Part shown: positions 55,619 through 63,102 of the stretch, in pieces
How the letters are laid out: each line of letters begins with the position of its first letter
Position numbering within the stretch: the first letter of the stretch is position 1
From: an uncultured Armatimonadota bacterium
GTDB lineage: Bacteria > Armatimonadota > Fimbriimonadia > Fimbriimonadales > Fimbriimonadaceae
Direction: 5' to 3'
Length of the DNA stretch: 64,000 bases
Assembly (NCBI GenBank): GCA_903927345.1
Contig: CAIYMO010000033.1
Location: forward strand, 124,001 to 188,000
The notes under the pieces: model-generated
Seen by the model: the letters and a program-made list of their open reading frames with translations, nothing else
What the model was told of the DNA's origin: nothing
Databases searched by the model: none
Position numbers and translations under genes: made by a program

Positions 55619-56871
55619 GGAGTCACCACCTTCTTGTGCTGCTCGGCGTCCCGATCCATCGCCATTTGCGTGTTCTCGTCGGCAATCTTTAGAGCCTCCT
55701 TCGCTGTTGCGCGGCCCCGGATCACCTTCTCAACCGCCAAGTTGACTTCGATTCCCATCTCGAATAAGACTGGGATACGCGGGAAGTACATCATCGTCGG
55801 AATCTGCTCTGCAAACGCCGCTTGAACCTGCATCTTCTTGAACTCCGGTGTTTCGCGCACCGATCGCCGTGCTGGAACCTGCCCCGCCCCCGCCCATCGA
55901 AGGGAGTTTGCCGACAGATACTTTACAAACCGCTCGGAAGCCTCGCGCTGAGTTGCACCCATCCCGGGTCGGAAGCACAGCGTGTGCGAGTCCGCCAATG
56001 TACCGGCATGCTTTCCAATCACCGGAATCGGAGCCCCGGCATAGTTCATCCCCTCCAAGCGCAGCAGATCTCCCAGCATGTAGATGCCGTCCCAAACCAT
56101 CCCGACCTTCTTTTGCCGATATCCAACCCAACCGAGTTGATTATCCGGCGGTGGAATCAGGTCGTACTTGCTCTTCAGAGAACCTAAAAACTCGAGCGCC
56201 TCGACATTCCCAGGGCAGTCAAGATCTACCTTCCCGTCCGCGCCCATATAATGCCCGTCGAATTGGGGCAACAAGGACATGAAGTTATTCTGCCAAGCCG
56301 TCAGCGCGAATCCGAAAGTCTCGCTGGACTTCATCACCTTGGCCGCTCGGAGGAACTCCTCGCGATTCTTCGGCGCAGCCGATAGCCCTGCCGCTCGAAG
56401 CATGTCCTTGTTCAGAAACATTCCTTGCGGGTGAATATCAAGCGGAACGCAATACCGTTTGCCCTCGAACTTGGTCTGCTCTACAACGTACGGGTCGAAG
56501 TCATCCGCAGGAATGGCCGACTCAAACAGGGAGTCCATTGGGGCCAACACTCCGGCTCGCTGCATCCGGGTCAGCGCCGAAGCGTGAATCACAAAAACGT
56601 CCGGTCCACGCCCGTCCAGCCCAGAAACCATGACCTTGTTGTAATACAGCGCCCACGGAATCCGCTGCATCGTAACCTCAACATCGGGGTTTTCTCGATT
56701 GAAGTCCCGAATCATCTCGAGCATCACCCGACCGTCAGGACCTGTAAACCCGTTCCAGAATGTTATCGGTGTCTTCTTGCTTGCCAGAGTGCCGCAGGAA
56801 AAGTCTCCTCGAACGACAGACAGCCCAAGGCAAAGCCCCAAAAGCAGTCCGATTCCCGTTCGAGCAGTCAT
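55615..56871 (-). CDS. Sugar ABC transporter substrate-binding protein
   Basis: A 418-aa extracellular solute-binding protein of family 1. The N-terminus MTARTGIGLLLGLCLGLSVVRG is a signal peptide, with a cysteine at residue 26 (DFSCGT) that does not form a classic lipobox. The start of the mature part, ITFWNGFTGPDGRVMLEMIR, is typical for the family. It captures sugar for the following permeases. It begins three bases after the GH43 stop. Confidence 0.9.
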   Translation of the reverse strand: MTARTGIGLLLGLCLGLSVVRGDFSCGTLASKKTPITFWNGFTGPDGRVMLEMIRDFNRENPDVEVTMQRIPWALYYNKVMVSGLDGRGPDVFVIHASALTRMQRAGVLAPMDSLFESAIPADDFDPYVVEQTKFEGKRYCVPLDIHPQGMFLNKDMLRAAGLSAAPKNREEFLRAAKVMKSSETFGFALTAWQNNFMSLLPQFDGHYMGADGKVDLDCPGNVEALEFLGSLKSKYDLIPPPDNQLGWVGYRQKKVGMVWDGIYMLGDLLRLEGMNYAGAPIPVIGKHAGTLADSHTLCFRPGMGATQREASERFVKYLSANSLRWAGAGQVPARRSVRETPEFKKMQVQAAFAEQIPTMMYFPRIPVLFEMGIEVNLAVEKVIRGRATAKEALKIADENTQMAMDRDAEQHKKVVTP

Positions 56872-56874
56872 AAG

Positions 56875-58179
56875 TTACGACCCCAATCGGTAGCCTCGAA
56901 CTACCAGCCCCGCCTGGGTGCGACCTACGTAGTAATTGCCCTGATAGCGCAACGTTACTTTGTCTTCCCAGAACTCACCCGGCGTCTCTCGCTTAGGCCA
57001 CATCAATGTGAGTTGATCCTTTGCAAGCTTCCACTTCCCCGACCGATCTCCACTCTTGAATTCACCTTTCGGAAGGAATTTGATCTCGTCGACGTTGCCG
57101 AAATCGGCCTGATGCGCCCACGTTCCACTGAGTGACTTCTGAGCGGTCAGCGTGGTGGCCGTCAAGTGCTCCAAAGGAAGCCCGGGCAGTGGCCACCCGT
57201 CCTCACCCCAGAACATTTCACGCACCTGAACTCGCGGCATGCCCCACTTTCCGTCGGTCCAATACTTACGACCATCGTAAAAGTGGTAGCTCGTCAGCCA
57301 CCGTCCCTTCGAATCTCTCAAAACCTCGTTGTGGCCGGGAGAAAACATCGGAGGGGAAGTCTTCAATAAGTTGACGTGGCCGCCTTCCGTCATCGCCTTT
57401 CCGCTCGCATCAACGAATGGTCCAGTCGGGTTTTCGGATCGCCCAACCATCATCTGATAAGTGCTCCGTACGCCTTGTGCCGCCAAACCATAGGATACGA
57501 ATAGGTAGTAGAAGCCGTCCTTGAACAGAACACATGAGCCTTCCAACGCATTTTCGCGTGAGGCCGTGTTTCGAGCGACCTGGAACGGTGGCTTGCCCGC
57601 CGCATCAAGCATCTTCCCTGTGGCCGGGTCCAACTCAACGCAGTAGATGCCTGCGAAGTAGCTACCGAAGAACAGCCAGTGTCGCTTCGCCTGATCAATC
57701 AGGATATCGGCGTCGATGCAGTTGTAAAAATTGCGGTCTTTGCGACTGTCAATGACCTCGCCATGGTCAACCCAACCTTCCGTTGGCTTCTCGGGATCAA
57801 AGTGGTCGTTTTCGAGGAATCCGATGACGGAGTCGTTCCCGCCAAAGAACCGGCTAGCGCAGTAGTAAATACGAACCTTCTTGCCAAACACGACGATATC
57901 AGGTGCCCAAACTGAACGATGCTCTGGCACGCGTTTTTTGAGCCAGTCGGGATTTTCTTTCAATAGGGGACCGTGGAACTTCCACGTTTTAAAGTCCTTG
58001 GTCGTCTTCACCACGCCCATCCCTTGACCGCTTGTCGAGACGGACACGTAGGTGCCATTGAATTCAAGGACGGCAGGGTCGTGGGTGTGCTCCGAGCCTT
58101 CAGCAAAGGACCCATCGCCCGGAAAGGCTGACCAATCAGAGGTCATCATCATCGCCACCACCGCAATCGTTCCGAGCAT
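56875..58179 (-). CDS. Arabinan endo-1,5-alpha-L-arabinosidase-like protein, glycoside hydrolase family 43
   Basis: A 434-aa GH43 enzyme with an N-terminal hydrophobic segment that may be a signal peptide. Five-bladed propeller residues are visible: HDPAVLEF (catalytic base Asp), SVWAPDIVVF, CIDADILID (pKa modulator), LEGSCVLFKD (acid Glu) and SPGHNEVL. The layout is that of endo-arabinanases (GH43 subfamily 5). A C-terminal lipocalin-like domain follows from about residue 345. First gene of the GH43-binding protein-permeases-GH51 operon. Confidence 0.9.
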   Translation of the reverse strand: MLGTIAVVAMMMTSDWSAFPGDGSFAEGSEHTHDPAVLEFNGTYVSVSTSGQGMGVVKTTKDFKTWKFHGPLLKENPDWLKKRVPEHRSVWAPDIVVFGKKVRIYYCASRFFGGNDSVIGFLENDHFDPEKPTEGWVDHGEVIDSRKDRNFYNCIDADILIDQAKRHWLFFGSYFAGIYCVELDPATGKMLDAAGKPPFQVARNTASRENALEGSCVLFKDGFYYLFVSYGLAAQGVRSTYQMMVGRSENPTGPFVDASGKAMTEGGHVNLLKTSPPMFSPGHNEVLRDSKGRWLTSYHFYDGRKYWTDGKWGMPRVQVREMFWGEDGWPLPGLPLEHLTATTLTAQKSLSGTWAHQADFGNVDEIKFLPKGEFKSGDRSGKWKLAKDQLTLMWPKRETPGEFWEDKVTLRYQGNYYVGRTQAGLVVRGYRLGS

Positions 58180-58209
58180 CTTTGCACCGCAAACACCGTC
58201 AAGCCATTA

Positions 58210-58230
58210 AAATATAGCTCACTCGGAATA
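58210..58230 (-). promoter_or_regulatory. Shared arabinose promoter element, copy B
   Basis: Read on the minus strand, TATTCCGAGTGAGCTATATTT. It differs by one base from the plus-strand copy in the isomerase operon promoter region (59275-59295). It lies about 30-50 bp before the GH43 start and contains a -10-like TATATT. Confidence 0.75.
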
Positions 58231-58244
58231 AGTATAGCGAAAGA

Positions 58245-59210
58245 TTACGCGAGTGGGAAGACTTTCTTTGCGGGAGGGATGTCACCTCCACGTGAAGAGT
58301 GGTGAATTTTGAAAACAATATCCGTTTCAAATGAACCAAATCCCTTACCGAAAAGCGAGAATCCACCTTGGTTAGTGGCCTCAGGCTTCACGCCCAGCCT
58401 CACCTTAGTTGCCTGCCATGGTTGTACGTTAATCGACGAAATTGAAACGTCGCTCAGCTTTTCGCCATCCACAAACGCCCCCGCCGGACCAACACTGAAG
58501 ACCTTGTAGTAGCCATGTTGGTTCATGTAATCCTGCCACCACGGTGGGTTCAATCGACCACGCTCTCCGCCCGGATCTCCAGGCGAAATCCACGTACCGA
58601 TCTCAACATCGTTGATCCAAATCGTAATGTCGCTTGGATACTCGTTGGCGTAACCAGGTGCCTCGGAGCTGACTTCCATCGCTAACTCGATGGAATCGAT
58701 CACGGTGGTGAAGGGAAGTGAGTTCGGGAAAACGTATTCGACAAATCCCCCGCCAGCCCAGAGAATCTCAGCCTTCGCTCGATCAGGGAAGCTAAACGCC
58801 AGCGGATCGTCGATAACACCAATCATGCGATCTCGGGTCGCAAGTCCGCAGGTTGGTAGAGGCTCGATCTGGGTGTACATTCCCACCGGAACCTCAACTT
58901 CCACAACGTAATCCTTCTCTTTGCCCTTCCCGCCCAGATCAACAACGATTCGATCATGGATGCGCCGGCACCGCTTCTGCATGCCCTGAACGCCAGATGT
59001 GTAATCGCTGACCACAAGCCCCGCTTCTTCAAGGGTCTGAACGTGCTTTGTAATGCTCGGCTGAGCGAGACCAAGCGCCGCTGAGAGCTCATTAATGTTC
59101 ATCTCGCCCTCCGAGAGGAGTTCTAAAATGCGAATGCGAGACTCAGAAGAAAGTGCGCGAAAGATTGCGGCACTCTCATTAGAACTGAGGTCACGAAGGT
59201 TGAGCGGCAT
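58245..59210 (-). CDS. ArsR-type transcriptional regulator of the arabinose region
   Basis: 321 aa from ATG 59210 (an ATG at 59231 is also in frame). Residues 12-75 form an ArsR/winged HTH (SSESRIRILELLSEGEMNIN, ELSAALGLAQPSITKHVQTL). The long C-terminal part (about 95-310) is a beta-rich domain, probably a sensor for a sugar, with the conserved NPPWWQDYMNQHGYYK and WINDVEIGTW. It resembles predicted regulators of COG4189. It is divergent from the isomerase operon, is followed after 65 bp by GH43, and two copies of a candidate operator flank it. Confidence 0.82.
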   Translation of the reverse strand: MPLNLRDLSSNESAAIFRALSSESRIRILELLSEGEMNINELSAALGLAQPSITKHVQTLEEAGLVVSDYTSGVQGMQKRCRRIHDRIVVDLGGKGKEKDYVVEVEVPVGMYTQIEPLPTCGLATRDRMIGVIDDPLAFSFPDRAKAEILWAGGGFVEYVFPNSLPFTTVIDSIELAMEVSSEAPGYANEYPSDITIWINDVEIGTWISPGDPGGERGRLNPPWWQDYMNQHGYYKVFSVGPAGAFVDGEKLSDVSISSINVQPWQATKVRLGVKPEATNQGGFSLFGKGFGSFETDIVFKIHHSSRGGDIPPAKKVFPLA

Positions 59211-59274
59211 ATCTAATCCAGAATCATACACCCCAAAACTCAGAAATACATTCTTTAGGCATAAAGCTGGGGAA

Positions 59275-59295
59275 TATTCCGAGTCAGCTATATTT
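59275..59295 (+). promoter_or_regulatory. Shared arabinose promoter element, copy A
   Basis: TATTCCGAGTCAGCTATATTT upstream of the isomerase operon. It overlaps a perfect palindrome GGAATATTCC (59271-59280) and ends in a -10-like TATATT. No good -35 is present at 17 bp, which suggests control by an activator or by the ArsR-type regulator. Confidence 0.75.
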
Positions 59296-59362
59296 ATAAG
59301 AGCCCGGCGAGATTTGCCGACGCATTAGCTTCATTAAATCGTGCAAAATAGTTCAATTCACC

Positions 59363-60769
59363 ATGAAGAGAGTCACGCTAGGCGTCATCATCGGCAACCG
59401 AGGGTTCTTCCCAACCCACCTCTGCGAGAGTGGTCGTAAGACGATCCTCGAAGTCCTCGAGCAAGAGGGAATTGACGTTGTCATTCTGCCCGATACGGCC
59501 TCGCCGGCTGGCTCAATTGAGTCGCTTGCGGAAGCCCATGCCTGTGCCGATCTCTTCCGCGTAAACCGCGATAAGATCGACGGTGTTCTCGTTACGCTGC
59601 CAAACTTCGGCGACGAGCGAGCCATCGCAAACGCCCTGCGATTTGCCGAGCTCAATGTTCCCGTCTTGATCCACGCTTTTGCTGATGATGCGAAGCGCAT
59701 GACCATCGCAGACCGACGCGACAGCTTCTGCGGAAAGATGTCGGCCTGCAACAACCTTCGACAGTACGGAATCAAGTACACACTGACCGAGCTCCACACC
59801 GTGGACCCAACCAGCGCTTCCTTCCGAGCTGACCTTCAAAAGTTCGCCGCGACCTGCCGAGTAACCAAAGGTCTCCGACGAGCACGCATCGGTGCGATCG
59901 GTGCCCGACCAGGCGCGTTCAACACAGTCCGCTACAGCGAGAAGCTCTTCGAACAAGCCGGAATCACCACCGAAACCCTCGACCTTTCCGAAGTCCTCGG
60001 ATGGGCAAACAAGCTTTCCTCTTCAGACGCGAAGGTGAAAGAGAAGCTTGAGAAGATCCAGGCTTACACCAAGACCGAAGGAATTCCTGCTGAAAGTCTC
60101 GACAAAATGGCTCGACTGGGAACCGCAATCGACACATGGGCGACCGATAACCGAATCGACGCCACTGCAATCCAGTGCTGGACCTCGCTCGAAGAGTTCT
60201 ACGGAGTCGTTCCGTGCACCCTCATGTCGATGATGTCCGATTCACTCAAGGCTTCGGCATGCGAAACCGACGTCGCTGGCACCGTCTCGATGTACGCGCT
60301 CCAACTCGCTTCGCAGACTCCGTCCGCGCTTCTTGACTGGAACAACAACTACGGTGGAGACCCCAATAAGTGCGTCGTCTTCCACTGCTCCAACCTTCCA
60401 AACTCGGTCTTCGCTGACCAGAAGATGGACTACCAAGAAATCATTGCCGGGACCGTCGGAAAGGACAACACCTACGGAACCGTCGTGGGACGCATGAAGA
60501 ACGGCCCATTCACCTTCTGCCGAGTCTCGACCGATGACTACAGCGGCGAGATCGTTGCTTATCTTGGAGAAGGAAAGCTCACCAACGACAACCTGATCAC
60601 CTTCGGTGGATTTGGCGTCGCCGAGATTCCTAACATGCAGAATCTGCTTCGCTTCATCTGCGAAAACGGCTTTGAGCACCACGTTGCCTTCAACCTTTCC
60701 GAGGTCGCTGGCGCTGTGGAAGAAGCGCTCAGCAACTATCTTGGCTGGGCAACCTACCGACACCAGTAA
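59363..60769 (+). CDS. L-fucose/L-arabinose isomerase family protein (probable L-arabinose isomerase)
   Basis: A 468-aa protein of the FucI-like group (COG2407), not of the classic AraA family. It is followed by L-ribulokinase and L-ribulose-5-phosphate 4-epimerase genes, so it most likely converts L-arabinose to L-ribulose in place of AraA. Visible pieces are the Gly/Arg-rich N-terminus (TLGVIIGNRGFFPTHL), RIGAIGARPGAFNTVRYSE in the middle, and the C-terminal FHCSNLPNSVFAD and VGRMKNGPFTFCRVSTDDY. First gene of the operon. Confidence 0.8.
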   Translation: MKRVTLGVIIGNRGFFPTHLCESGRKTILEVLEQEGIDVVILPDTASPAGSIESLAEAHACADLFRVNRDKIDGVLVTLPNFGDERAIANALRFAELNVPVLIHAFADDAKRMTIADRRDSFCGKMSACNNLRQYGIKYTLTELHTVDPTSASFRADLQKFAATCRVTKGLRRARIGAIGARPGAFNTVRYSEKLFEQAGITTETLDLSEVLGWANKLSSSDAKVKEKLEKIQAYTKTEGIPAESLDKMARLGTAIDTWATDNRIDATAIQCWTSLEEFYGVVPCTLMSMMSDSLKASACETDVAGTVSMYALQLASQTPSALLDWNNNYGGDPNKCVVFHCSNLPNSVFADQKMDYQEIIAGTVGKDNTYGTVVGRMKNGPFTFCRVSTDDYSGEIVAYLGEGKLTNDNLITFGGFGVAEIPNMQNLLRFICENGFEHHVAFNLSEVAGAVEEALSNYLGWATYRHQ

Positions 60770-60800
60770 GCAGAACAAACTCCGCGAATCGAATCTAATC

Positions 60801-60829
60801 TCCCGGCGCTCAGCCGGGATTTCCATATG
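60801..60829 (+). promoter_or_regulatory. Hairpin before araB
   Basis: TCCCGGC (60801-60807) pairs with GCCGGGA (60813-60819). The right arm contains GGGA, the only ribosome-site-like sequence, seven bases before the araB ATG, so it could lower translation or end some transcripts. Confidence 0.45.
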
Positions 60830-62464
60830 AACAACAAATACACCATCGGCGTTGACTACGGAACCAACTCGGTCCGAGCCCTGATCGTTGACATCAGCGA
60901 TGGCAGCGAAGTCGGAACCGGAGTTTGGAACTACGAAACCGGTGAAGCGGGAATTCATCTCGACCCCAACGACGTTCATCTTGCACGGCAGAACCCAGCG
61001 GACTACCAAAAGGGCTTCTACGAATCCGTAAAGCTCGCATTGGAGGATGCCATAGGCATCAATCGATCCCAAATCGTCGGCATCGGAGTCGATACCACGG
61101 GTTCAACCCCCTTGCCAATCGACAAAGATGGCATCGCCCTCGCCCTAAAGCCTGAGTTCAAAGGCAATCTCCACGCGATGGCGTGGCTATGGAAGGACCA
61201 CACCGGCTACGCGGAAGCCGCCGAAATCACCGAGAAGGGCGCAAGCTATCCTTACTTGGCAAAGTGCGGCGGAACTTATTCTTCGGAGTGGTTCTGGTCA
61301 AAAATCTTGCGATGCAAGCGCGTCGCTCCCGATGTATTCGCTGCAGCCGAATCCTGGGTCGAACTTCAAGACTACGTTCCGGCGTGGCTGGTCGGCAAAG
61401 CTAAGCCCGCAGACATCCCGCGCGGCATTTGTGCCGCCGGACACAAAGCGATGTTCCACGATGACTGGGGCGGTCTTCCTTCCGAAGAGTTCCTTGCAAC
61501 TCTGGACCCCGATCTCGCGTCCTTGCGCTCACGGCTCTTCTCAAGTACCCAGACTTCTGATCAGGCGGCAGGAACCCTTCTAGCCGAACATGCCGAAATC
61601 CTCGGCCTTGAAGCAGGAATAACCGTTGCGGTTGGCGCATTCGACGCCCACCTCGGCGCGGTCGGTTCTGGTGTCAAACCAGGCACCATCGTCAAGATCA
61701 TGGGCACCAGCACGTGCGACATCATGATCGGCGATGCATCTACCCCAGATATCAAAGGAGTCTGCGGGATCGTCCCCGGCTCAGTCGTCCCTGGATACAT
61801 GGGAATCGAAGCCGGCCAAAGCGCAGTCGGAGACCTGTTTAACTGGCTCGTTAACCACTTCGGCAGCGACCACGCAACCCTCAACGACGAAGCTCTGAAA
61901 CTGAAAACGGGTGAGAGCGGTCTCGTCGCTCTGGACTGGAACAACGGTAACCGAACCATCCTCGTTGACCCACTGCTTTCTGGACTGATCGTCGGCCAAA
62001 CCCTTCACACCACTCGCGCCGAGGTCTACCGCGCCCTGATCGAAGCGACCGCCTACGGGTCACGCAAGATCATTGAGCGGATCGAGGAAGGGGGCGTCGC
62101 CGTCACCGAAGTTGTTGTCTGCGGAGGCATCGGCGAAAAGAGCCCGCTCACGATGCAGATCTATGCGGACATCCTCAACCGTCCGATCAAAACCAGCCGC
62201 TCCGCCCAAACCTGCGCCCTCGGTTCCGCAATCATGGCAAGCGTCGCTGCGGGAGCACATACCGATGTTCTCTCCGCAGTTGGTGCGATGACGGCAACTA
62301 AAGAGAAGGTCTACCTGCCTTCGGTTGAGTCCAACGCGACCTACGAAAAGCTGTACGCAATCTACACTCAACTCCACGACGCCTTCGGAGTGAAGGGAAC
62401 TCAAACCGACTTGAGCCAAGTCATGAAACAGCTCATCCAAATCCAAAAGGACTCCGTGAAATGA
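60827..62464 (+). CDS. araB: L-ribulokinase
   Basis: A 545-aa FGGY-family kinase. The start YTIGVDYGTNSVRALIVD is the sugar-kinase phosphate motif. Further AraB features are GIGVDTTGSTPLPID, WKDHTGYAEA, the ATP site near VVCGGIGEKSPLTMQIYAD, and an ATA-type motif. It phosphorylates L-ribulose. It is followed by araD with a 4-bp ATGA overlap. Confidence 0.93.
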   Translation: MNNKYTIGVDYGTNSVRALIVDISDGSEVGTGVWNYETGEAGIHLDPNDVHLARQNPADYQKGFYESVKLALEDAIGINRSQIVGIGVDTTGSTPLPIDKDGIALALKPEFKGNLHAMAWLWKDHTGYAEAAEITEKGASYPYLAKCGGTYSSEWFWSKILRCKRVAPDVFAAAESWVELQDYVPAWLVGKAKPADIPRGICAAGHKAMFHDDWGGLPSEEFLATLDPDLASLRSRLFSSTQTSDQAAGTLLAEHAEILGLEAGITVAVGAFDAHLGAVGSGVKPGTIVKIMGTSTCDIMIGDASTPDIKGVCGIVPGSVVPGYMGIEAGQSAVGDLFNWLVNHFGSDHATLNDEALKLKTGESGLVALDWNNGNRTILVDPLLSGLIVGQTLHTTRAEVYRALIEATAYGSRKIIERIEEGGVAVTEVVVCGGIGEKSPLTMQIYADILNRPIKTSRSAQTCALGSAIMASVAAGAHTDVLSAVGAMTATKEKVYLPSVESNATYEKLYAIYTQLHDAFGVKGTQTDLSQVMKQLIQIQKDSVK

Positions 62465-63099
62465 ACTTACGAGAACGAGTTTGCAACGCCAACAAGATGC
62501 TCCCGAAAGCCGGGCTCGTCACCATGCACAGCGGCAATGTCAGTGGCCTCGATCGGGAGACTGGCAAGCTCTACATCAAGCCGAGCGGAATGGACTACGA
62601 CGCCATGATCCCTGCCGACATGGTCGAAGTCGATCTTGAAACGGGAGAGGCGACCGCTAACCAGCGTAAGCCGAGCGTCGACCTTTCGCACCACGTTTAC
62701 TTGTTCAAAAATGATCCCACCGTCAACGCGGTCGTCCACACTCACAGCAACTACGCGACCGCCTTCGCCGCCGCTCACCGGTCAATCCCCTGCGTTCTCA
62801 CCGCAATTAGTGATGAGTTCGGCGGAGAAATTCCTTGCGCGCCCTACATCGATAACGAAGGTGACCATATTGGTGAAGCAATCCTGAAGTATCGAGGTCG
62901 GGGCCCCGCCATCCTCCTCGGCAACCACGGCGTCTTCGCCTGGGGCGAAACCGTCGAAAAGGCCCTCAAAGCCGCGATCATGATCGAAGACGTCGCCAAG
63001 ACCGTCCACCTCAGCTACCAGTTGGGTCAACCCGTTCCGATTGACCCGGCCGAAGTCGAGAAGTGGTGGGACCGCTACCACAACCGGTACGGTCAATAG
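62461..63099 (+). CDS. araD: L-ribulose-5-phosphate 4-epimerase
   Basis: A 212-aa class II aldolase-family enzyme. The phosphate-binding GNVSG and IKPSGMDY, the zinc ligands in VVHTHSNYATAF and GNHGVFAWG, and a Tyr in the last residues (YHNRYGQ) fit AraD rather than fuculose aldolase. It converts L-ribulose 5-phosphate to D-xylulose 5-phosphate, sending arabinose into the pentose phosphate pathway. It overlaps araB by 4 bp. Confidence 0.9.
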   Translation: MNLRERVCNANKMLPKAGLVTMHSGNVSGLDRETGKLYIKPSGMDYDAMIPADMVEVDLETGEATANQRKPSVDLSHHVYLFKNDPTVNAVVHTHSNYATAFAAAHRSIPCVLTAISDEFGGEIPCAPYIDNEGDHIGEAILKYRGRGPAILLGNHGVFAWGETVEKALKAAIMIEDVAKTVHLSYQLGQPVPIDPAEVEKWWDRYHNRYGQ

Positions 63100-63102
63100 C
63101 CC

